A stretch of 8,337 bases of DNA from an uncultured Lachnospiraceae bacterium. Lineage in GTDB: Bacteria; Bacillota; Clostridia; Lachnospirales; Lachnospiraceae. Both the position numbers and the translations under genes were made by a program. Every line of letters begins with the position of its first letter. The first letter of the stretch is position 1. Below are positions 1 to 7,355 of the stretch, piece by piece. The stretch lies in contig CADBQE010000101.1 in assembly GCA_902796695.1 (NCBI GenBank), forward strand, positions 1 through 8,337, written 5' to 3'. Below the pieces are notes generated by a model, which was not told the DNA's origin, did not search any database, and saw only the letters and a list, made by a program, of their open reading frames with translations.

Positions 1-76
1 ATTCCCGAGTGGCCAAAGGGGGCAGACTGTAAATCTGTTAGCAGTGCTTTCGGTGGTTCGAATCCACCTTCCCCCA
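1..76 (+). tRNA. tRNA-Tyr (anticodon GTA), 5' end cut by the window edge
   Basis: Decodes UAY codons. The anticodon loop is CTGTAAA at 27-33 with anticodon GTA at 29-31, closed by a five-pair stem (22-26 with 34-38). The long variable arm (about 39-51) is the class II type expected of bacterial tRNA-Tyr. The T-arm is GGTGG / TTCGAAT / CCACC at 52-68, the acceptor 3' strand is TTCCCCC at 69-75, and the discriminator is A76. Only the last base of the 5' acceptor strand is inside the window, so about six bases are missing. CCA is not encoded (A76 is followed by CTG). Confidence 0.95.
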
Positions 77-80
77 CTGC

Positions 81-177
81 AAGAGCCTGAATAAGGGATC
101 ATAGCTCAGCTGGGAGAGCACTTGCCTTACAAGCAAGGGGTCACAGGTTCGAGCCCTGTTGGTCCCAGAGGGCTCTT
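81..177 (+). repeat. 7-bp inverted repeat bracketing tRNA-Val, followed by a T-rich tract
   Basis: AAGAGCC at 81-87 is the exact reverse complement of GGCTCTT at 171-177, and the two arms enclose tRNA-Val. The right arm runs into a T-rich tract (176-185, interrupted by one C). In the transcript the arms could pair outside the acceptor stem and form a closing helix. Possible roles are a weak terminator between Val and Thr or a processing signal; both are inference, and a 7-bp match over this distance could be chance. Confidence 0.4.
95..167 (+). tRNA. tRNA-Val (anticodon TAC)
   Basis: Decodes GUN codons. The acceptor stem GGGATCA (95-101) pairs with TGGTCCC (160-166) with one T-G wobble; the discriminator is A167. 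The anticodon stem CTTGC/GCAAG (121-125 with 133-137) closes the loop CTTACAA, giving anticodon TAC at 128-130. The T-arm is ACAGG / TTCGAGC / CCTGT at 143-159. CCA is not encoded. It lies 18 nt after tRNA-Tyr and is probably cotranscribed with it. A 7-bp inverted repeat brackets the whole tRNA (see the entry at 81-177). Confidence 0.97.
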
Positions 178-202
178 TCTTTTTTCATATATAACGGAAT
201 TG

Positions 203-274
203 GCCAACGTGGCTCAACGGCAGAGCAGCTGATTTGTAATCAGCAGGTTGCCGGTTCGAATCCGGCCGTTGGCT
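203..274 (+). tRNA. tRNA-Thr (anticodon TGT)
   Basis: Decodes ACN codons. The acceptor stem GCCAACG (203-209) is fully complementary to CGTTGGC (267-273); the discriminator is T274. The anticodon stem GCTGA/TCAGC (228-232 with 240-244) closes the loop TTTGTAA with anticodon TGT at 235-237. The T-arm is GCCGG / TTCGAAT / CCGGC at 250-266. CCA is not encoded. It is the last gene of the tRNA cluster, followed at once by the hairpin at 280-317. Confidence 0.97.
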
Positions 275-279
275 CTCAT

Positions 280-317
280 AAAAACAGGGCGGGTGTTTTG
301 AAGCACCCGCCCCTTTT
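280..317. terminator. Bidirectional intrinsic terminator between tRNA-Thr and the convergent DUF5688 gene
   Basis: A 9-bp perfect GC-rich stem (GGGCGGGTG at 287-295 with CACCCGCCC at 304-312) has an 8-nt loop. On the + strand it is followed by C and TTTT (314-317) and ends the tRNA transcript. On the minus strand it is followed by TG and TTTTT (complement of 280-284) and ends the adhesin-DUF5688 transcript, whose stop codon lies 7 nt before it. One hairpin serving two convergent units is a common arrangement. Confidence 0.9.
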
Positions 318-323
318 GTGTGG

Positions 324-1223
324 CTAATCCGCGATCATCAGTCTTTTCTTTTTACTGCTGTAGCAGTAGATATTGTCCGAAAGAATCTCGCAGTCCTGCA
401 CGATGCTGCGGTTGATTTCCCGCACCATCTGCCTTAAACAGAACGGATCGGAACCGACAGACTTCGGGACCATGATGCATTCGTTGACCGATGAGGGCAG
501 AATATAGTAATCCCCGTCGGCCAGGCTGCTGAGTTCCTCAAATACGCCCGGATAGAAGAGGGCGGCTGCGGATCCCCAGAGCCTGCGGGTGATCACAAAC
601 ATCGGAATTTCTTCCGGGGGCGCGCAGTCGGGAAATCCGCAGTTTTCCCTGAGAATCTCCCGCATGGGACGGATCTCGGCCGGCATCAGCTCCATGCTGC
701 TGCGGAAGGCCTGGCGGAACAGCTGTGCTTTGCTGATATGCCATTGCTGCAGCATGTCATGAGTGACCAGGACGCAGGCGCGGCTGTCTTCGGTTTCTCC
801 CAGATACGCGTGACAGGTCAGGGCCAGGTCCAGCACCGTATGGTACGGGGCCCGTTCCAGCAGCTCCCGATTGTTCTGCTTTCCGCAGACGCGCAGAAAC
901 AGACGGGAGGAAATGCTCTCATAGGAGAACAGACGGCTGCAGAGGTCGTGATAGCCGATCGGCAGCGAGGTCCGGCGGATAATATCCGCAATCTCCTGCA
1001 GGATCTCCTCCGGACTGCTGCCGTTCAGATAATCCTGATAGAACAGTTCCAGTCGGATGGCCGGCGTAACCTGCTGCCCGTCTCCCCGGACGATCAGGCC
1101 GGTATAGTTCCGGTTGATCTTCCGGATGCGCGGCAGACTGACTTCGCTGTCCGCGTATTCGGCGGGAAGATAATCCCGGATCCGGCGCGCGACGGATTCC
1201 GTAAATTCATCGAAACTCATCAT
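324..1223 (-). CDS. DUF5688 family protein, function unknown
   Basis: A 299-residue protein with no signal peptide or membrane segment visible, so probably cytoplasmic. I assign it to DUF5688 from its overall pattern: an N-terminal part with an acidic/aromatic LELFYQDYLNG segment (about residues 58-68), then the characteristic C-terminal run YYILPSSVNECIMVP (about 239-253) and a LSDNIYCY near the end (281-288). I recall this family as common in Lachnospiraceae and without a known function. The chosen ATG is the first of two in tandem (1223-1221 and 1220-1218) and sits just after AAGGAG at 1235-1230. It overlaps the TGA of the upstream adhesin in an ATGA, so its translation is probably coupled to that of the adhesin. 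The shared hairpin at 280-317 terminates it. No catalytic motif is recognisable. The family assignment is from memory; a profile search would settle it. Confidence 0.85.
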   Translation of the reverse strand: MMSFDEFTESVARRIRDYLPAEYADSEVSLPRIRKINRNYTGLIVRGDGQQVTPAIRLELFYQDYLNGSSPEEILQEIADIIRRTSLPIGYHDLCSRLFSYESISSRLFLRVCGKQNNRELLERAPYHTVLDLALTCHAYLGETEDSRACVLVTHDMLQQWHISKAQLFRQAFRSSMELMPAEIRPMREILRENCGFPDCAPPEEIPMFVITRRLWGSAAALFYPGVFEELSSLADGDYYILPSSVNECIMVPKSVGSDPFCLRQMVREINRSIVQDCEILSDNIYCYSSKKKRLMIAD

Positions 1224-4200
1224 GACGTTCTCCTTCTGCGCCGCAGCAGCAGCGTCAGGCAGACCAGACTGGTGAGAAGAAGGACGGCGTACAGGCCCGG
1301 CTGAGCCGCATCACCCATGGGCGGCGTGACCGGCGGCGTAACGGGCGGTGTGACCGGAACGGCCTTCTTCCGATATACATAGATGACTTCCTGCGGGGAA
1401 GCTGTGACTTTTCCGGTGCGCGGCGCGGAGCCTTTGCCCATGCGCACGAATTCGTAGCCGGAGATGGCTTTCTGCACGGTCCGGTAAGCGGTGCCGACCG
1501 GAACATCACGTGCCACGAAGGAGCGCCGGATCAGGACTTTTCCGTCTTCATCCACGTAGATGACGGTCACGCTGCCGGTTTGGACGGTGGGGACTTCCAC
1601 GATCTGCTCGGGCGGCGTTACCGGCTTTTCGGGATCTTCCGGATCCACCGCGGAGACGGTCAGGACGTTCCGGACCCGGCCGGCTTCCGCGTCTTTCCGC
1701 GTGACGGTGTAGGAAACGTCCCGCGTCCAGCTTTCGCCGGTCTTCAGTTCGTCCAGCACCAGATGCAGGCCGGTCAGGTCGTCGTCGATCGCGACGCGGA
1801 CCAGGTCCACATTGCCGTTGTTTGTGACCGTGAGGCGGTAGCGGACGGTCTCGCCGGCCGTATAGGCGCTGCCCGCGGCCGGCGAGGAAATCACTTCCTT
1901 ACGGGTAAAGAGCGAAGGCGACGCCAGGAAGGCGGGGACCCGCTCGTCGTCCTGCGCGGTGAGCACGGGATGCTCCGGGTCATGGACCGCATCCGGGTTC
2001 TCGGCGCGGGCCGCGGCGGTATTGACAAAGTCGCCGCACCGGGCATCTTCCTGCGTGATCTCGTGCGTGGTGAAGAATTCTTTTACTTCGCCGGGCTTTA
2101 GAAGCTCGATCACGGTGTGAAAACCGGTTTGGGTATCCGTGACTTCCACCTGATGCAGGTCCATATTGCCGTTATTGCCGACCAGGATGCTGTAGGTGAC
2201 GGTCTCGCCGGGGCGGAAGGGCGTTACGGAAACGTGGCGGCGGATCCGCCCGTCCGGGGACAGGGAAGAGGTCTGCGCGATGATATGATCGGATTCCGTG
2301 ACGGCCTTGTCGGTCCAGAGCGACGGAGCCGGAAGGATCACAGGCACTTCGACCTCTTCAGGCGGCGGGGTGATCGGTTCATCCGGCCGGCCGGGCGTAC
2401 GCCCTTCCGAGGTCAGGACGTTTATGACGCTACCGCGCTTCGCGTCCTCTTCCGTGACGACATAGGAAACATCCTTCTCCCAGGCGGCGCCGGGCGCCAG
2501 CGTCACCGTTTCTTCGAATGCGGTCAGTTCATCCCGCACCGCGATGATCAGCGGCTGGTTGCCGGTATTCCGGAGAGACAGGCGGAAACGGACGGTTTCT
2601 CCGGGGACAAAAGCGATGCCGTTTTCGGGGGCATTCAGCAGCTCCTTAGCCTGAACATAGCCGGGTTCATACGGCATCACGGGAACTGTTTCGGGATCCT
2701 CCTCCCGCAGCGGCGTTTCGGGATCGGCGGGATCCTCGGCTTCCGCGACCGCAATATTTTCAAAGGTCTCGTGCTTCGCATCTTCCTCGGTCACCGTATA
2801 GGATACGGTAAATTCCCGGGTTTCTCCCGCCTTCAGGAGCGCGATCACCTGATCCAGGCCCGTCCGGGCGTCCGTGACTTTTACGTCCTTCAGATCGGTT
2901 TCGCCGCTGTTGGCGACGGTGATGCGGTAGGTGACTGTTTCCCCGGGAATATAGGCGATGCCGTTCGCCGGGGAGGAGACCGCCTCTTTCAGAACGGTCA
3001 GACCGGATGCGGGGGCCGGACGGTAATGCACGGTCTGCTTTGCGTCGTCCGCGGAGCAGTGGGAAGCGATCAGAACGCCGCTTTCCGCGTCCCGCAGCTC
3101 CTCGCAGACGACCAGGCTCATGCCGGCGTACGGGAGGGCGTCAAACGGGATCTCCATGCGCTGCCGGCACACGGTCCCGTCCGCGGTGAAGGTCTTTTCG
3201 GCCCGGATGCCGGGGAGCGGCGTGCCGCTGCCGTCTTCGTTTTTCACCATCAGGGAGGCAGTCAGGCGGTATTCTGCGCCAGCGGCCAGGCCGGTGCAGG
3301 TGACGTCGTCCAGAATCACCGCCTCCCGGCGGGCGATCCCTTCCTGCGTTCCGGAAGCTGCATCCTTCGCTTCGGTCAGGATCCCGGCTTCTTTGTTGAA
3401 GACGGTGCCGAAGGAATGATACTGGCTGTCGTACCAGATGCGAAGATTGTCGTGGCGGAACATGACATAGTGCGCATTGGCCGGGGAGCGGAGCTCCTCC
3501 AGTTCATAGGTGCCGAAGGGCAGGGCGAAATCATCGTCATCGACCGGGGCTTCCCCGAACCAGGTGCCCCAGGTCCAGGCTTCCCGCTCGGTCAGCTCAT
3601 CGATCACGGCCTGCGGGATGACCGCCGCGTCCGCGTACGGCTCCATCAGGGCGTCGATGCCGTTGGTATGGAAAGAATGGCGGTTATACCGCTCGTCCGT
3701 TCCGTAGTAGGCGTTCGGATTCAGGAAGATATAATGGCTTTCCCCGGTCTCCCGCAAGGTCAGGCGGAAGAGCAGGCAGGGCAGGTGCCGCTGGGTGGAT
3801 TCGACCTTCTTTTCAAAGTAGAAGCCGCCGCGGACCGCCCGGTTGTCAAAGTGCAGCAGAGAGGGCGTATAGGACGGAGTCCCGTCCTCCGCGGTCACGG
3901 CGCGGAAGATCTTTTCCTCCCGGTCGGTGAACAGGTAGGACTCGTTGGCGTACAGACGGCCGAAGCGGTCGCTGCCGGCGCCGTATTTTTCGGATTCGGA
4001 GAGTTCATCGAACAGGTCGCCCGCCTTGACGGAAGAGGTCATGGGCAGTTCCGCCAGCCCGTAGGTGCCGTAGGGCAGAGGGGCCAAGAGAGCGATCGTG
4101 CCCGCCGCATCGGAGAGCAGAATATCCATGACCTGCCCCGGGCTGACGGACGTGCCGGACGGAGCGTAGAAGACCGGGCCGGCGGATCGGTTGATCAGCG

Positions 4201-7200
4201 CAAACCGGATGCCGGCAAAGCTGCCGGCGCCCTGCGGCCGCGCCTCCCCGAAAGCCTGATCATATTTGAACAGGGAAGGGGCTGCGGGCGCCGCCGGTTC
4301 GTTTTCAAAGAACTCCCCGTCCGGGCCGGCCGCTTCCACGATCTGTCCTTCCCGGGAAAGTGTGACCGTATGGTGCGTGTCCCGCCACAGGTAGGACGCG
4401 TTCGCCATGGGATGGCTGCCCCGCACCAGTTCCTGCCCGGTCAGGGCGGTATCGTCCAGGCGCAGCTCGGTGACTTCATAAGTCCCCATCGGAAGGGTCT
4501 CGGCGGACGTGGCGGCTTTGCCGTCTTCCTCCGCGCTCAGGACAAGCGCCACGGTACCGGACGGGACCGCCGTGCCGTCGGGCAGCAGGATGGGGCCTTC
4601 GGAACGGTTGATGACCGCGAAGCGGATGCCGGCGAAAGAGGCATCGCCCTGCGGCACCGGCCCGAGGTAAAGATCCCGCTTGGTCACGGAGATCCCGCCG
4701 CGCAGGAGCAGGTTTTCGGCCGTGACGGTGACGGTCGGATCGGAATCGTCCGCCACGACCGGGTTCGGGGTGATCGTGCCGGTCTTATAGACAGCGCGCT
4801 GCGCATCGGTCAGCTCCTCCGTTACCGTATAGCCGGCGGCATCCGAATAAGGGACCTGGCCGAAATCGGCTGTACCGCTGTCATCCGTGACGGCGGACGC
4901 GGTGAAGACGCCGCCGACAGCCCGGGTGCCGGAGACGGTAAAGCGGAAGCCGGCATGGTTCCCGTCCTCGGAGATCTTCCGGATCTTCAGGGACGCGGTC
5001 TTCGGCGTGTTTTCCAGCGTGAAATGCACGGCCGCGCCGCTTTCGGAAACGACGGCCTCGCCGGCATCCTTCCCTTCCCAGACGGCGGCCTGCTCCTCGG
5101 TCAGCAGTTCCTCCACGGTATAGGTGCCCAGCGGAAGATCGGAGACCGTGACGGCGCCGCCTTCTCCGGTCACTGCGGTCCGGCTGACGGCATAGCCGGC
5201 ATTCGAGGTCCCGCGGATGCGGAAACGGAAGCCGGAGCCGTCGGAGGAGGCTCCCTCCGGCAGCGTTTTCTGAATGATGAGGGATCCGAGGACCGGTTCG
5301 TTGACGACGTTCAGCAGCACGTAACCGGCCGTGCCGATCGAATCATCCGAAACCGCAAAGGTCTGCGCTTCCGGGGCGGTCCAGACTGTTTTTTGCCCGG
5401 CGGTCGGCTCTTCCTTCAGCGTGTAGCTGCTGCCGTAGGGGACGGAAGAGAAGACCGCGCGGCCTTCCGCGTCGGTCACCGCCGTCCTGTCCACGGGTTC
5501 TCCCAGCAGGGAGACGCCGCTCAGGCGGAAGGTGAAGCCCTTCAGGGAAACGCCCGCAGCGTCCGCGCCCGGAACGGGGGCCGCACTCTTTTCGACCCGC
5601 ACTTCCCCGGTCTGACGCACGTTGACGACGGTGCCGAGATCATAGACGGCGCCGGCGTCGGCAGTGATCGTGACCGGCTTTCCGGGTGCGGCATAGCCTT
5701 CGGCCATGCGGTATCCGGCGGGCACATAGGTCTCGGTCAGCACGGCTTTGGTCCCGCTTTTGATTCCGGTCCAGACGATGCGGCCGCTGCTGTCGGTGGC
5801 CTTCTCGTGGTCCTTCCCGTCATAGCGCAGATTGAAGCGGACCCCGGCGAGCGGCGTGCCCGCCTCGTCGGTCTTTTTCAGGCCGGCGCTGACCAGAGAG
5901 TGGTTGGTCACGGTGCCCAGATCGTATACAAACTGATCGTTCAGGGCAACGGTGAGGGCTTTGCCGTCCCCCGTATAAGCGGGATCGGGCAGATATTTCC
6001 CGTCCGGGACGGAGACTTCGATCAGACGGGCCCCGGTTTTATTCAGGATCCCCGTCCAGGTGATGCGGCCGCTCTCATCGGTGGTTTTCTTATGATCCTT
6101 GCCGCCGTAGACCAGGTTGAAGACGACGCCCGCCACGGGGGCGCCCTTTTCATCCGCCTTCTTCAGTGTGACGGAGCCCAGGCGGACGTTGGTGACGGTC
6201 CCGAGGGAGAAGACGGTATCCGGATCGCCGCTCAGCGTGACGCTTTTGCCGGCCGGAGCCCGGTAAGCCGGATCGATCTCGTAATGGCCGCCGGGAACGG
6301 AGACTTCGATCAGCCGCGCCGCTTTGCCGTTTTTCGTCCACGGGATGCCGCTCCAGGACGCGATGCCCTGTGCGTCGGTCACGGCCTGATGATTCGCACC
6401 GTCGTAGACCAGATTGAAGACGACGCCCGCCACGGGGACCCCCAGATCATCGGTCTTTTTGACGGATGCCTGCAGGTATTTCTCCGCCGGAGCATCCGAG
6501 ACGGTGCCGGCGCTTTTGGCCGTGCCGGCATCCGCATCCGCCGCAGTGACGGTCACAGACAGTTTGTTTTCTGCCCAGCGGAAGTGGTCGTTCGCGAACG
6601 GGGAGGAACCAAGCTTGGCGGAGCCTTCGTATTTGTCGCCGGGCTCGATCGCCGCGTCCCGGCGCAGCTCATAGATCAGATAGGAACCGGCGGGATAGTT
6701 TTTGCCGGTGCTCAGGGAGACGCTGCCGCCCGATGCGCCGGATACGGTCAGGATCTCCGTTACGCGGCCGGGGGCGCGGTCCGTGCCGCCCACGTTCACT
6801 TTGGCGGCGGAATTGTTTACCCCGGCGAAGCGGATGCCGTTTAAGGAGGCGCCGGGCGGAAGATCCCCGGTCCCCTTTTTGGTCAGGGAAAGGGCGATCT
6901 GCTTAGCCTGCTCCCCGGAGATGATCTCCAGATCCTCCGCGGCGGCTTCCGCGTTCCAGCGGCCTTTGTCGGCATGGATGAGGCCGTCCGTCCCGATCGT
7001 AAAATGAACGGTATAGACGGTCGGATCCAGGGCGTAGCCGGCCGGGGCTTTGGTCTCTTTCATGGTCAGGGTGCCGGCCGGGAAGCCGGGCTTGCCGGAT
7101 CCGTCGGTCAGCAGGGCCGGTCCGGAGACCTTGAAGGTGTCGCGGTAGTACAGGAAGCCGTCCGCATCGGTTTTAAAGGTCCAGGTGCTTGTGCTTCCGT

Positions 7201-7263
7201 CTTCCGCGGTAAATTTGATTTCATACTGTGCATCGGCCAGGGAGAGGGCTCCCTGGGCTTTCC
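1220..7263 (-). CDS. Giant multidomain SpaA/Cna-B, VaFE and MucBP surface adhesin; 5'-truncated at a group II intron fragment
   Basis: Cell-wall or membrane-anchored stalk protein; residues are numbered from the Met at 7063. Order: remainder of an SpaA domain (codons from 7261; acidic box ETKAPAGY at 3-10); 'GIRFA' type SpaA module (about 55-190); three near-identical Cna-B repeats (197-483); three SpaA-type modules each with an EE(L/P)..Q..V(W/Y) motif (486-790); two more 'FAGIRFA' modules (791-925 and 929-1078); a module with HTNGIDAL and ALPFGTYELEEL (1080-1225), known from other Clostridia surface proteins; a VaFE/T-Q ester domain (1226-1348); four DUF11/DUF7507-like repeats (1353-1827); MucBP (1829-1899); a Pro-rich spacer, membrane helix and Arg5 tail. 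Lys, Glu and Asn residues of isopeptide chemistry recur. The Met at 7063 is not a credible start: it has no Shine-Dalgarno site and lies inside a domain. The frame is open back to the intron border (7263) and stops at 7313 inside the intron. There are no frameshifts over about 6 kb, so decay is recent or an intact copy is spliced elsewhere. Confidence 0.88.
1223..1363 (-). other. Degenerate cell-wall sorting signal: Pro-rich spacer, PPMGD, membrane helix, Arg tail
   Basis: Residues 1901-1947. A VTPPVTPPVTPP spacer leads to PPMGD (1914-1918), then a hydrophobic stretch (about 1923-1940) and five arginines. The arrangement is that of an LPxTG-type sorting signal, but the L position is T and the T position is M. 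In the family, sortase cleaves after that Thr. The protein may therefore use a specialised sortase or stay in the membrane. Confidence 0.75.
1230..1235 (-). promoter_or_regulatory. Shine-Dalgarno site for the DUF5688 gene, inside the adhesin 3' end
   Basis: AAGGAG on the minus strand lies 6 nt before the ATG at 1223. It falls within the last codons of the upstream adhesin (its Arg-rich tail). The strong site fixes the start and, with the ATGA overlap, points to coupled but independently initiated translation. Confidence 0.8.
1367..1579 (-). other. MucBP domain of the adhesin
   Basis: Residues 1829-1899 match the MucBP pattern: GSVTVIYVDEDGKVL at the start, a VGTAYRTV strand, an ISGYEFV core and a terminal EVIYVYRK. 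The family is found in Gram-positive surface proteins and is associated with mucin or host-glycan binding. Only one copy is present, next to the wall-proximal end, so a ligand-binding role is inferred, not shown. Confidence 0.8.
1583..3007 (-). repeat. Four tandem DUF11/DUF7507-like repeats in the adhesin
   Basis: Residues 1353-1827 contain four copies of a beta-sandwich repeat. Each has a (P/A)GETV.(Y/F)(R/S) strand (near 1373, 1487, 1618 and 1736), an N(S/T/N)G.. turn, a 'T.(F/L)..(V/T)(I/V)' stretch, and a (V/I)T..DA..G linker, and ends in a Pro- and acid-rich segment. Such repeats usually act as spacers in secreted bacterial proteins. The third copy carries extra residues before its GETV strand (about 1590-1616). 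Confidence 0.75.
3020..3388 (-). other. VaFE / T-Q ester-bond-forming domain of the adhesin
   Basis: Residues 1226-1348 fit the VaFE repeat pattern: a first strand with LTEAKD, a DDV..TGL motif, then VVCEEL in place of the usual V-V-F-E, and a final SHCSADDAKQTV. Domains of this kind link a Thr in the first strand to a Gln in the last, assisted by Asp, Glu and His. Candidates here are T1230, D1252 or D1253, E1321, H1335 and Q1343. The 8-residue His-to-Gln spacing is as I remember it for the characterised clostridial example. Four of the adhesin's seven Cys lie here (1256, 1299, 1320, 1336), which is odd for this family. Confidence 0.75.
5615..6475 (-). repeat. Three tandem Cna-B domains of about 96 residues in the adhesin
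   Basis: Residues 197-483 hold three copies that each start with a KK(T/A)D strand, followed by an AGV(V/R)FNL core, a glutamate box (IEVSVP or TETYVP), and a LGTV(T/V)N terminal strand. Candidate cross-link sets are K202/203-E253-N292, K301/302-E349-N387 and K396/397-E444-N481. In this family the Lys and Asn form an intramolecular isopeptide bond with the Glu as catalyst. Copies 1 and 2 share long DNA blocks (about 6401-6437 against 6105-6140, with few mismatches), which suggests recent duplication or gene conversion. Confidence 0.85.
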
Positions 7264-7328
7264 ATAGCCGGAGGTTATGGATTCCCTCCGGCGCACACCC
7301 GGCGTGCGGCTTTCACCGCACCGGGCGT
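7264..7328 (-). ncRNA. Group II intron ribozyme domains V and VI
   Basis: Domain V is 7328-7295 read on the minus strand, exactly 34 nt. It has an 8-bp lower helix that starts A-T, C-G, G-T (a CGC-type catalytic triad at its positions 2-4), a 6-bp upper helix capped by GAAA, and the conserved 2-nt bulge (CG) on the 3' side. After a 2-nt linker, domain VI is an 8-bp perfect hairpin (GCCGGAGG at 7292-7285 with CCTCCGGC at 7274-7267, loop 10 nt), followed by TAT with the intron ending at 7264. These features are diagnostic of the catalytic core. A typical bulged branch A 7-8 nt from the end is not obvious; the nearest unpaired A is at 7275-7276, in the loop. Confidence 0.85.
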
Positions 7329-7355
7329 TCAGCCATTGAACTGTTGCGGGAAATT
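7264..7355 (-). mobile_element. Group II intron remnant (3' end only) splitting the adhesin gene
   Basis: Only the 3' end of the element is recognisable. No domain I-III sequence and no reverse transcriptase or maturase frame precedes it: the upstream gene's TGA is at 7358-7356, 27 nt before domain V. Those 27 nt are unassigned and may be the last of the intron, intergenic DNA, or a join. Downstream, the adhesin frame resumes immediately: the codon at 7264-7262 is TGG, made of the intron's last T and exon GG, and is followed by KAQGALSLADAQ. The element is on the same strand as the gene, as needed for splicing, but cannot splice as it stands. A remnant left by deletion or a 5'-truncated insertion is likeliest; the upstream boundary is uncertain. 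Confidence 0.7.

Noticed and set aside
180..202. A separate promoter for tRNA-Thr (TATATAAC-like -10)
   Set aside because: The AT-rich stretch has a TATA-like box but no convincing -35 element at the right distance.
203..274. tRNA-Thr as an integration site of an island carrying the adhesin
   Set aside because: I found no second copy of the tRNA 3' end in the window and no integrase; the element would have to extend past the right edge.
738..1304. A 188-codon + strand frame opposite DUF5688
   Set aside because: It is antisense to a gene with family similarity and a good ribosome site, and its own translation shows no domain.
2117..6844. A 1575-codon open frame on the + strand, antisense to the adhesin
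   Set aside because: It lies wholly opposite a frame with clear domain structure. Its translation is low in recognisable motifs and full of Arg/Gly, as expected from GC-rich antisense codons.
7061..7063. ATG as the true start of the adhesin
   Set aside because: No Shine-Dalgarno site precedes it and it falls in the middle of an SpaA domain whose earlier part is in frame upstream.
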